Positions 7,519-14,420 of a stretch of 24,949 nt of DNA are shown piece by piece. The stretch is from NCBI GenBank assembly GCA_910588755.1, contig CAJUQZ010000048.1, forward strand, positions 1 to 24,949, written 5' to 3'. The notes under the pieces were generated by a model that had not been told where the DNA came from, searched no databases, and saw only the letters and a program-made list of their open reading frames with translations. Source of the DNA: an uncultured Lachnospiraceae bacterium. GTDB lineage: Bacteria; Bacillota; Clostridia; Lachnospirales; Lachnospiraceae. The position numbers and the translations under genes were made by a program. Every line of letters begins with the position of its first letter. Position 1 is the stretch's first letter.

Positions 7519-7749
7519 ATGATATCTTACAAAGAACTGAGAAAGAAGGAAGTTATCTGCATCAAGGACTGCAGAAGGCTTGGACATGTCTGCGATCTGG
7601 AGATTGACGAGTGCAAAGGGTGTATCTGCAAGATTATTGTACCAGGCTGCAAGGGACTGTGGGCAAGGCTCACGGACGACTCGGTGATTGCCATACCATA
7701 TAACTGTATCAGGCAGATCGGACCGGACTTGATTCTCGTAGATATTTAA
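7519..7749 (+). CDS. YlmC/YmxH-family sporulation protein (PRC-barrel)
   Basis: The 76-residue product is a short PRC-barrel protein of the YlmC/YmxH type found in spore formers: VICIKDCRRLGHVCDLEID, a turn, then IIVPGCKGLWARL and the ending IGPDLILVDI. PRC-barrel proteins are small beta-barrel adaptors that bind other proteins or RNA; the exact role of this family in sporulation is not settled. It contains eight cysteines (14, 18, 25, 32, 35, 37, 44, 63), including CKGCIC, which may bind metal. The start at 7519 is chosen because AGGGAGG lies 8 bases before it; an in-frame ATG at 7492 falls inside the hairpin. It forms its own small unit before the nrdR promoter. Confidence 0.85.
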   Translation: MISYKELRKKEVICIKDCRRLGHVCDLEIDECKGCICKIIVPGCKGLWARLTDDSVIAIPYNCIRQIGPDLILVDI

Positions 7750-7756
7750 GGCTGGA

Positions 7757-7785
7757 TTGACATTGGCAGACACTTAAACTATACT
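7757..7785 (+). promoter_or_regulatory. Consensus sigma-A promoter for nrdR
   Basis: TTGACA at 7757-7762 is followed by a 17-base spacer and TATACT at 7780-7785. It lies about 60 bases before the nrdR ATG. No clear NrdR-box pair is seen nearby, so autoregulation cannot be claimed. Confidence 0.8.
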
Positions 7786-7843
7786 AAATGTATGACAGGG
7801 AAGCATGGTATTTTTTCAGTGAGAGGATTCGGAGGAAATAGTT

Positions 7844-8305
7844 ATGAAATGCCCATATTGTACTAATCCAGATACGAAGGTGATCGATTCAAGACCTGCC
7901 GAGGATAACAGCTCCATACGCAGGCGGCGTGTGTGCGATGTGTGCAACAAACGCTTTACAACCTATGAGAAAGTTGAGGCGATCCCGCTTATTATTGTCA
8001 AGAAAGATGACAACAGGGAGGCATATGACCGCTCAAAGATAGAGACAGGGGTATTGCGGGCCTGTCACAAGCGTCCGGTTAGCATGAGCAGGATTGACGA
8101 GTTGGTGGATGAGGTGGAGGCAGATATCCTAAACCGTGGCGACAAGGAAATCAGCAGCCGGGTGATCGGGGAGCTGGTCATGAACAAGTTAAAGAACCTT
8201 GACGCGGTGGCATATGTCCGTTTTGCGTCTGTTTACAGGGAGTTTAAGGATATCAATACCTTTATGGACGAGCTGAAAAAGGTGCTGGACAAATCAGAGG
8301 ACTGA
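7844..8305 (+). CDS. nrdR: Transcriptional repressor NrdR
   Basis: NrdR is a zinc-ribbon and ATP-cone repressor that senses ATP/dATP and turns down ribonucleotide reductase genes. The zinc ribbon is complete: C3, C6, C31 and C34 (MKCPYC and RRVCDVCNKRFTTYE). The ATP-cone follows at about 49-139 (IPLIIVKKDDNREAYDRSKI to YVRFASVYREFKD). The length of 153 aa is typical. GGAGGA precedes the ATG with good spacing, and a consensus promoter lies upstream. No ribonucleotide reductase gene is in the window, so its targets are elsewhere. Confidence 0.98.
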   Translation: MKCPYCTNPDTKVIDSRPAEDNSSIRRRRVCDVCNKRFTTYEKVEAIPLIIVKKDDNREAYDRSKIETGVLRACHKRPVSMSRIDELVDEVEADILNRGDKEISSRVIGELVMNKLKNLDAVAYVRFASVYREFKDINTFMDELKKVLDKSED

Positions 8306-8334
8306 TGAATTTTAACTGTGTATACAATAAAAAA

Positions 8335-8365
8335 CAAGATTGTCATAAAAAGGTCTTGCTTTTTT
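8335..8365 (+). terminator. Intrinsic terminator after nrdR
   Basis: CAAGAT at 8335-8340 pairs with GTCTTG at 8353-8358 (one G-T) and is followed by CTTTTTT. The stem is short, so strength is moderate. The rest of the 8306-8508 gap is A/T-rich and must hold the promoter of the ABC importer; TATAGT at 8481-8486 is a possible -10 without a convincing -35. Confidence 0.6.
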
Positions 8366-8508
8366 GCCCATATTTTTATAGAATTTAACAGAACACAATA
8401 GACGGTACGCTTCAGGCGACTGTACGATGTGTGGAGGTATTTTCGTTTGGATTAAAATGGAAATACTGGTAACAATTAAATATAGTAGAATATAAAGGAG
8501 TAAAAGAC

Positions 8509-10167
8509 ATGGCGAAAAGAGGACAGCGGTTTATGAAGGTTCTTTTTGCGGGTATGTTGCTTACACTGACTGTTGCACTGAGCGGATGCTCAGGTGATAA
8601 GGCGGCTGGAGACTCTACACAGATTGCAGACACGTCTGCCGCAGGCAGCAGCGGGGCAAGTACCGTAGCGAACGAAGAGACAAATGCTTCACCGGAGGGG
8701 ACAAAAGAAACGGGTGGGGCAAGTGAGACCGAGGATGGTGCATCACACATCACCATAGGTATTCCACAGGATTTGGACAGTCTTGTGCCGAGCCTGTCAC
8801 AGGGCGCGGGCACACAGGAAATCCTATTCAATATCTATGAGGGGTTGTATAAGCCGGACAGCGAGGGCAATCTGGTTCCTGCAGTGGCGAGTGGTTACAC
8901 AATGTCAGAGGATGGACTTGTGTATACATTCACATTGAGAGATGGGATTTTGTTCCATAATGGAAATCCTGTCACTGTGGAGGACGTGGTTTATTCGATT
9001 GAAACCTGCGCCGGTCTTAATGGGGGAGAGCCCGTTATATCGGCGTTTTCTAATATCGAGCGCGTGGAGGCGCCTGACAGCCAGACGGTCGTGATCACGC
9101 TAAAGGAGTCGAGCAATCCGTTTATGGCTATCCTCTCAACCGTTGAGGCGGCGATTGTGCCGGCGGATGTGGATGACCTGCAGACGAATCCGGTGGGAAC
9201 AGGGCCATATAAGTTTGTATCGCGCTCCTTGCAGGAGAATGTGGTGCTTGAGCGGTTTGATGCATACTGGGGCGAACCGGCACACATAAAGGATATCACC
9301 TTGAAGGTGCTTGCTGATTCGGACGCGATTGTCATGAATCTTGAAGGCGGTGCGGTTGATCTGGTTGCGCGGGTTTCCACGGCACAGGCGGCGGAGCTTA
9401 GCAGCGATTTTGAGGTGCTTGAGGGGACGATGAACTTGGTGCAGGCGATGTATCTCAACAATGCGGTGGCGCCGTTTGACAATGAGAAGGTGCGCCAGGC
9501 ACTGTGCTATGCGGTCAACAAGCAGGAGATTCTAGATTTTGTTTCAGAGGGCAAAGGAACGCTTGTGGGCAGCAGCATGTTCCCAGCATTTGGGAAGTAC
9601 TATGTCGAGGAGCTAAATGATCTTTACCCGACGGATATCGAGAAGGCGAAGGCGCTGCTTTCCGAGGCTGGCTATGCGGATGGGTTCAGCTTCACGATGA
9701 AGGTTCCGTCCAACTATCAGCAACACATCGACACGGCACAGGTGGTCGCGGAGCAGTTAAAGCAGATCAATGTCACGGCAAATATCGAGCTGATAGAGTG
9801 GGAGACATGGCTTAGCGATGTGTACCAGGGGCGTGACTTTGAGGCGACGCTCGTCGGCGTGGACGCATCGACACTGACTGCGGGTGCGATGCTGAGTCGT
9901 TTCCGCTCTGATGCGCACAACAATTTTGTGAACTTTAGCAATGCGGAGTATGATGCTGCATATCAGGAAGCGCTTGCCGCGGAGGCCGTGATGAACGATG
10001 CAAAAGCCACAGAGGCCTATAAGAAGTGCGAGACGATCCTTGCCAGGACAGCTGCAAATGTCTATATACAGGATATGTGCGAGCTGGTGGCTGTGAGGAA
10101 AGGCTACACAGGTTATACGTTTTATCCGTTATATATTCAGGATTTCTCAAAGCTGGAGGTAAAGTAG
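8509..10167 (+). CDS. ABC importer substrate-binding lipoprotein, family 5 (peptide/nickel type)
   Basis: This 552-residue lipoprotein would capture a ligand, such as an oligopeptide, nickel chelate or other solute, outside the membrane for the two downstream permeases. The signal peptide ends in the lipobox LSGC with C27 as the lipidated residue. A low-complexity Ser/Thr/Glu/Gly linker (about 30-80) follows. The SBP family 5 core then begins with ITIGIPQDLDSLVPSL and includes the signature-like TFTLRDGILFHNGNPVTVED (about 144-163) and VGTGPYKFVS. The start is supported by AAAGGAG about 8 bases upstream. Ligand cannot be told from sequence. Lgt encoded upstream would modify it. Confidence 0.92.
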   Translation: MAKRGQRFMKVLFAGMLLTLTVALSGCSGDKAAGDSTQIADTSAAGSSGASTVANEETNASPEGTKETGGASETEDGASHITIGIPQDLDSLVPSLSQGAGTQEILFNIYEGLYKPDSEGNLVPAVASGYTMSEDGLVYTFTLRDGILFHNGNPVTVEDVVYSIETCAGLNGGEPVISAFSNIERVEAPDSQTVVITLKESSNPFMAILSTVEAAIVPADVDDLQTNPVGTGPYKFVSRSLQENVVLERFDAYWGEPAHIKDITLKVLADSDAIVMNLEGGAVDLVARVSTAQAAELSSDFEVLEGTMNLVQAMYLNNAVAPFDNEKVRQALCYAVNKQEILDFVSEGKGTLVGSSMFPAFGKYYVEELNDLYPTDIEKAKALLSEAGYADGFSFTMKVPSNYQQHIDTAQVVAEQLKQINVTANIELIEWETWLSDVYQGRDFEATLVGVDASTLTAGAMLSRFRSDAHNNFVNFSNAEYDAAYQEALAAEAVMNDAKATEAYKKCETILARTAANVYIQDMCELVAVRKGYTGYTFYPLYIQDFSKLEVK

Positions 10168-10298
10168 GACTGAATATAATTACAGATATTATTAACTAGT
10201 TTATGAGTGATGTTGGTCGTACAGTTATGGGTGCGATAGACTTTTTGAGTCAATGCAAAAAGGAATAGAGAGAGTTGTATAATAAAGGAGACGGGGAT

Positions 10299-11237
10299 AT
10301 GAGATACATTGGTAAAAAGCTGGTCACAATGATAATCACGCTTTTGTGTATCTCGTTCCTCGTCTATCTTGCTTTTGACCTGATACCAGGCGATGCGGCG
10401 CTTGCCGCCCTTGGTACGGACGCCACGCCGGAGAGTCTTATGGCGCTGCGTGAACAGTTGGGGCTGAACAGACCGTTTTTGCAGCGGTATTTTGAGTGGC
10501 TGGTGCATTTTGTCAGCGGTGATTTCGGAACCTCGTACAAGTATCATATGCCTGTGGCAGACATGATCGTGTCCAAGCTTCCGATCACGGTCAGCATGGC
10601 AGTGATTTCATTTTTTATTATGGTGGCAGTGTCTTTGCCGATTGGGATATACACGGCAAAGCACAGCGGAAAGAGAATAGACCGCATAGTCATGGCACTC
10701 AATCAGATTGTGATGTCAGTGCCGCATTTTTTTATGGGAATCTTGATCACGTATTTCTTCGGGCTGGTCTTAAAGTTGTTTACCCCCGGGGGTTTTGTGT
10801 CGTATGGGACGGATTTTTGGGGATTTCTGTCTTATATTTTTTTCCCATGTATCGCGATTGCGCTTCCCAAGATCGCAATGTCGGTGAAAATGCTCCGAAG
10901 CTCCTGTATTGATGAGGCCAGAAAGGATTATGTGAGAACGGCCTACAGCAAGGGAAACAATACCAACAAGGTTTTATATAGACATGTGCTTAGAAATGCC
11001 ATGATACCGGTGATTACCCTTTGGGGAATGACGCTTGCGGACATGCTCGTGGGTAGTATAGTAATCGAACGGGTGTTTAACATTCCGGGGATTGGGCGCA
11101 TCCTGTTAACGTCCATATCCTTCAGGGATTATCCCGTAGTGGAGGCCATCATAGTGCTGATTGCATTTGTGGTGATCGTGACGAATTTTATTGTCGATGT
11201 GGTCTATCAGCTGGTTGATCCGCGCATCAGTGTATAA
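10299..11237 (+). CDS. ABC importer permease, DppB/OppB type
   Basis: The 312-residue integral membrane protein forms one half of the translocation pore. It begins with the family-typical basic N-terminus and first helix (MRYIGKKLVTMIITLLCISF), followed by the large outside loop with DLIPGDAALAALG and REQLGLNRPFLQRYFEWL. Several further membrane helices follow. The cytoplasmic EAA loop (EARKDYVRTAYSKGNN, then HVLRNAMIPVI) is the site that contacts an ATPase subunit. The start at 10299 is chosen because AAAGGAG lies about 10 bases upstream; a TTG at 10275 in frame lies before that site. It is followed after 13 bases by the second permease. The 131-base gap before it shows no gene. Confidence 0.93.
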   Translation: MRYIGKKLVTMIITLLCISFLVYLAFDLIPGDAALAALGTDATPESLMALREQLGLNRPFLQRYFEWLVHFVSGDFGTSYKYHMPVADMIVSKLPITVSMAVISFFIMVAVSLPIGIYTAKHSGKRIDRIVMALNQIVMSVPHFFMGILITYFFGLVLKLFTPGGFVSYGTDFWGFLSYIFFPCIAIALPKIAMSVKMLRSSCIDEARKDYVRTAYSKGNNTNKVLYRHVLRNAMIPVITLWGMTLADMLVGSIVIERVFNIPGIGRILLTSISFRDYPVVEAIIVLIAFVVIVTNFIVDVVYQLVDPRISV

Positions 11238-11250
11238 CAAGGAGGTTCCT

Positions 11251-12048
11251 GTGAAAAAGAAAAGAGTATATTCTCCGAATTACATACTGGGGCTGGTGAT
11301 TACTGGGGTCATGCTGCTGCTGATTCTTACAGGCTTCATACACACACCGTATGACATCACAAAGATGGACAGCTCCTTAAAGCTTGCAGCGCCGTCTCTT
11401 TCGCATCCGATGGGATGTGACAATTTTGGTAGAGACATCTTTTCGCGGGTGCTCAAGGGCATGGGTAACACGTTTGTGATCGCGTCAGCCACGGTGGCAA
11501 TCGGAACGGTATGCGGTGTCATGGTCGGTGCATTTACAGGATATTTCGGCGGCTGGCTGGACGAGGTGCTGATGCGCGTCAACGATGTGGTGTTTGCGTT
11601 TCCAGGTATCCTGCTGGCGCTCGTGTTTGTCAGCATCTTTGGCACAGGCAAATACAATGTCATCGCGGCGCTTGGGGTTGCGTTCATACCAAGCTTTGCC
11701 CGCATAGTCCGGGGAGAGTTTATCAAGTACAGGGAGATGGATTATGTAAAAAGTGCGAGGCTTGCCGGGGTGCCACAGCTGCGCATCATTTTTGTGCATA
11801 TCCTGCCAAATACAATGCCAGTGCTTGCCTCCTCGGTGATGATTGGCTTTAACAATGCGGTGCTTGCGGAGGCGGGCATGAGCTATCTCGGGATTGGCGT
11901 ACAGCCGCCAAACGCGAGCCTTGGTAGTATGTTGTCGGAGTCGCAGACGTACCTTTTCTCTGCGCCGTGGTACGCGGTGTTTCCGGGGCTGATGATTATT
12001 TTGATGGTGTTGGGGCTGTCGCTGTTGGCAGACAGGGGAAAGCGGTGA
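11251..12048 (+). CDS. ABC importer permease, DppC/OppC type
   Basis: The 265-residue membrane protein is the second pore subunit. It has an N-terminal helix (about 11-30), the segment HPMGCDNFGRDIFSRVLKGM typical of DppC/OppC proteins, and further membrane helices. The EAA loop reads YVKSARLAGVPQLRIIFVHI followed by LPNTMPVL, and the end has EAGMSYLGIGVQPPNASLGS. The GTG start at 11251 follows a near-perfect AAGGAGG; upstream in-frame starts lie within the DppB-type gene. In this family, genes for two ATPases usually follow. Here the stop codon instead overlaps the ATG of a 61-codon ORF. Confidence 0.93.
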   Translation: MKKKRVYSPNYILGLVITGVMLLLILTGFIHTPYDITKMDSSLKLAAPSLSHPMGCDNFGRDIFSRVLKGMGNTFVIASATVAIGTVCGVMVGAFTGYFGGWLDEVLMRVNDVVFAFPGILLALVFVSIFGTGKYNVIAALGVAFIPSFARIVRGEFIKYREMDYVKSARLAGVPQLRIIFVHILPNTMPVLASSVMIGFNNAVLAEAGMSYLGIGVQPPNASLGSMLSESQTYLFSAPWYAVFPGLMIILMVLGLSLLADRGKR

Positions 12049-12233
12049 TGGATATGGCACGCAAACTTACCAATCAGGAGCAGACGGCCCCGGAAAAGGT
12101 GGAGTTCTCCTATGGGGGAAATGACTGGCTGCAATATGAACCGCGCCGTGCGGTTTCGAATTATTTCTGCTGTACAGGCGGACGATGCCATTTGTACCAG
12201 AATGGCTGGAGGCGGGTACTTGAGGAAAAATGA
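12048..12233 (+). CDS. Unrecognised 61-codon ORF coupled to the permease gene
   Basis: The ATG overlaps the permease stop (TGATG), which suggests translational coupling, and its 3' end overlaps the start of the next gene by 14 bases. The product is polar and mixed in charge, with an N-terminal KLTNQEQTAPEKVEFSYGG stretch and a Cys-containing segment (NYFCCTGGRCHLYQNG). I do not recognise it. It does not contain Walker A, signature or Walker B motifs, so it is not an ABC ATPase, though it occupies the place where ATPase genes would be expected. It could be a genuine small protein, a deletion scar, or chance coding. The tight overlaps on both sides are the main support for reality. Confidence 0.4.
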   Translation: MDMARKLTNQEQTAPEKVEFSYGGNDWLQYEPRRAVSNYFCCTGGRCHLYQNGWRRVLEEK

Positions 12234-12588
12234 TATTATTTTAATTATAATTGTCATTGTGGCAGCGGCGGTGTCTGCCCTGTTTATCGCGTTTATACAG
12301 GGAAGCGATGGTGCGGCGGTACGAGTTACAATAGACGGGGCGCTTTACGGGGAATACAGTCTGTCAGAAAAGCAGTCTGTTTTTATTGGCGGGGAATCGG
12401 GATATAACAGACTTGTGATTGAAAATGGCAGTGTATATATGTCCGAGGCGGACTGTCCGGACGGGTACTGTATGGACTATCAGCCGATTTCGAGGAGCGG
12501 GGAGACCATCATCTGTCTGCCGCACAGGCTTGTGGTGGAAGTGACGGGAGACAGAGACGCGCAGTTGCCGGATGTGATTGTGCCCTGA
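12220..12588 (+). CDS. NusG domain II-containing membrane-anchored protein
   Basis: The 122-residue product has an N-terminal hydrophobic helix (NDIILIIIVIVAAAVSALFI) followed by an extracytoplasmic NusG-II-like beta domain with VRVTIDGALYGEYSLSE and the conserved Cys pair in EADCPDGYCMDY, then ETIICLPHRLVVEV. Proteins of this family commonly sit beside Gx/HepI transporters or redox genes in Clostridia, as here, but their function is not established. The start is taken as the TTG at 12220, behind GGAGGCGG at 12206-12213; ATG at 12202 is an alternative with a poorer site. It may be coupled to the preceding small ORF. Confidence 0.8.
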   Translation: MRKNDIILIIIVIVAAAVSALFIAFIQGSDGAAVRVTIDGALYGEYSLSEKQSVFIGGESGYNRLVIENGSVYMSEADCPDGYCMDYQPISRSGETIICLPHRLVVEVTGDRDAQLPDVIVP

Positions 12589-12620
12589 CAGGGACAGGCT
12601 TGCAAAGGTAGGGAACAGGT

Positions 12621-13115
12621 ATGACGACGAAGCGAGTAGCGTACTGTGCGGTGCTGACAGCACTGGCGCTGATATTTGGATATGTGGAGGTTTTGATTCC
12701 GTTTGGCTTTGGCATACCGGGAGTGAAACTTGGGCTTGCCAATATTGTCATTGTTCTTGCATTGTATATGCTTCCGGCTTATCAGGCCTTTATGATCCAG
12801 CTGATGCGAATTGTGCTGGTTTCCTTTTTGTTTGGGAATCTGTCCATGATGATTTACAGCCTTGCAGGGGGCATGTTAAGCTTTCTAGTAATGTGGCTTG
12901 TGAAAAAGGGGGATGCTTTTTCCATTATAGGTGTCAGCATTGCGGGCGGCGTCAGCCATAATATCGGACAGTTGATTGTCGCAGTTTTGGCAGTTCAGAA
13001 TCTAAGGGTTGCATTCTATGTTCCAGCGCTGATGATTGCTGGTCTGGTCACGGGCTGTCTCATAGGACTGCTGGCTGGACGGATCAGGCCAGTTCTGGAC
13101 AAAATGGAGCTTTAG
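12621..13115 (+). CDS. Gx transporter family protein (HepI / heptaprenyl diphosphate synthase component I-like)
   Basis: The 164-residue protein is almost entirely membrane helices, with GFGIPGVKLGLANIVIVLAL near the start and FLFGNLSMMIYSLAGG in the middle, both typical of the Gx/HepI family. Despite the older name linked to isoprenoid synthesis, members look like small integral membrane transporters related to ECF S-components; substrate is unknown. An AGGGAACAGG site precedes the ATG. It follows the NusG-II gene by 32 bases and precedes the polymerase IV gene by 33, so the three probably share a transcript. Confidence 0.82.
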   Translation: MTTKRVAYCAVLTALALIFGYVEVLIPFGFGIPGVKLGLANIVIVLALYMLPAYQAFMIQLMRIVLVSFLFGNLSMMIYSLAGGMLSFLVMWLVKKGDAFSIIGVSIAGGVSHNIGQLIVAVLAVQNLRVAFYVPALMIAGLVTGCLIGLLAGRIRPVLDKMEL

Positions 13116-13148
13116 GAGCTGTAGAAGGGAAAGCAGGAGGGGACCGTT

Positions 13149-14417
13149 ATGCCAGCGGAAAAATTGATTTTTCATATCGATGTCAACAGTGCCTTCCTGT
13201 CGTGGGAGGCGGTGGAGCGGTTGAAGCACCCGGAGCAGTTTCCGGAGAGTACAGTTGATCTTCGCGATATTCCATCGGCAGTGGGGGGCGATCGCTCCAA
13301 GCGTCATGGGATTATACTAGCAAAATCCATTCCGGCAAAAAAGTACAAAGTACAGACAGGAGAGCCCATCACGGACGCGCTCAAAAAATGTCCGAAGCTG
13401 TTGATTGTCCCGGCACGACATGGTATTTACAGGGAATACTCGAGGGCGTTTATATCCATTCTTGAGCGGTATTCGGACGCGATCGAGCAGTGCAGTATTG
13501 ATGAGTGCTTTGTGGACATGACAGGGACAGAGAAGCTTTTTGGACCGCCCATCGAGGCTGCCACGCGTATTAAGGACGAGATTTACCATGAGCTTGGATT
13601 TACCGTGAATGTGGGGATCTCCACCAACAAGCTGCTCGCGAAGATGGCAAGTGATTTTAAGAAGCCCAATTTGGTGCACACGCTTTTTCCGCACGAGATT
13701 CCAGACAAGATGTGGAAGCTTCCGGTGGGGGATCTGTTTCTGGTAGGGAAATCGACGGAGCGGACGCTACACACGCTTGGTATCGATACAATCGGGGAGC
13801 TGGCGCAGACCGATCCGCAGATTTTGAGGGGTGCCTTAAAGAAGCAGGGGGAGGCAATCTGGAAATTTGCAAACGGCGAGGGGGCTTCCATCATAGAGCC
13901 AGAGCCTGCCGACAACAAAAGCTATGGAAATGCCACGACAATCGCTTTTGATGTGACAGATGAGTCCACGGCAAACATGGTGTTGATGTCCTTATCTGAG
14001 ACCGTTGGACGGCGTCTTCGCAATGATGCGGCAAAAGCGGAGGTTGTTACGGTTAACATCCGCTACAGTGATCTGTCTAGGGTTTCCCATCAATGCGAAC
14101 TGCCGCATGCCACGAATATCACCAATGAAATATATGGGGTAGCGTGCAGATTGTTTGGGGAGCTGTGGGACGGCAGGCCGGTCAGGCTGCTTGGGATTCA
14201 GACGAGTCATATCAGACAGGCTGGTGACGGCAGACAGCTATCACTCTTTGATGATGGGCAATATGAGAAGCTTGAGAAGCTTGACAGGGCGATGGACAGC
14301 ATCAGGGATAAATACGGCTCTGATGCTGTCAAACGCGCGTCATTCTTAAAAACGGCCAATTCCGGGAAGCCTCAGATTGAAGCTGTTCCCGGAAAAGAAA
14401 AGCATTTTGGGAAATAA
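13149..14417 (+). CDS. dinB: Y-family DNA polymerase IV
   Basis: Translesion DNA polymerase that copies past damaged bases with low fidelity. The catalytic palm residues are seen as D11 in FHIDVNSAF and D118-E119 in QCSIDECFVDM. The helix-hairpin-helix region (LFLVGKSTERTLHTLGIDTI) and little-finger domain follow. QLSLF at residues 363-367 matches the sliding-clamp binding motif, so it is expected to dock on the beta clamp. The length of 422 aa is slightly above the E. coli enzyme because of the C-terminal tail after the clamp motif. AGGAGGGG lies upstream. No LexA-type box is evident in the short gap, so damage control, if any, would come from farther upstream. Confidence 0.95.
   Translation: MPAEKLIFHIDVNSAFLSWEAVERLKHPEQFPESTVDLRDIPSAVGGDRSKRHGIILAKSIPAKKYKVQTGEPITDALKKCPKLLIVPARHGIYREYSRAFISILERYSDAIEQCSIDECFVDMTGTEKLFGPPIEAATRIKDEIYHELGFTVNVGISTNKLLAKMASDFKKPNLVHTLFPHEIPDKMWKLPVGDLFLVGKSTERTLHTLGIDTIGELAQTDPQILRGALKKQGEAIWKFANGEGASIIEPEPADNKSYGNATTIAFDVTDESTANMVLMSLSETVGRRLRNDAAKAEVVTVNIRYSDLSRVSHQCELPHATNITNEIYGVACRLFGELWDGRPVRLLGIQTSHIRQAGDGRQLSLFDDGQYEKLEKLDRAMDSIRDKYGSDAVKRASFLKTANSGKPQIEAVPGKEKHFGK
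14360..14394 (-). terminator. 9-bp hairpin inside the dinB 3' end, possible terminator for the GH53 gene
   Basis: TTCCGGGAA at 14360-14368 pairs perfectly with TTCCCGGAA at 14386-14394 around a 17-base loop. On the - strand the stem is followed after 7 bases by TTTTT. The two convergent genes are separated by only three bases, so any terminator has to lie within a coding region. The T run is offset, so termination is plausible rather than sure. Confidence 0.4.
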
Positions 14418-14420
14418 GCA

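Noticed and set aside
8412..8831. 139-residue antisense frame over the binding-protein start
   Set aside because: It covers the signal peptide and linker of the lipoprotein and has no coding signs of its own.
11485..12060. 191-residue open frame antisense to the second permease
   Set aside because: The + strand frame has clear DppC/OppC motifs; the antisense product is His/Arg-rich low-quality sequence typical of a shadow.
12048..12233. Reading the 61-codon ORF as an ABC ATPase remnant
   Set aside because: No Walker A, signature or Walker B motif is found in any frame, so the remnant idea rests on position alone.
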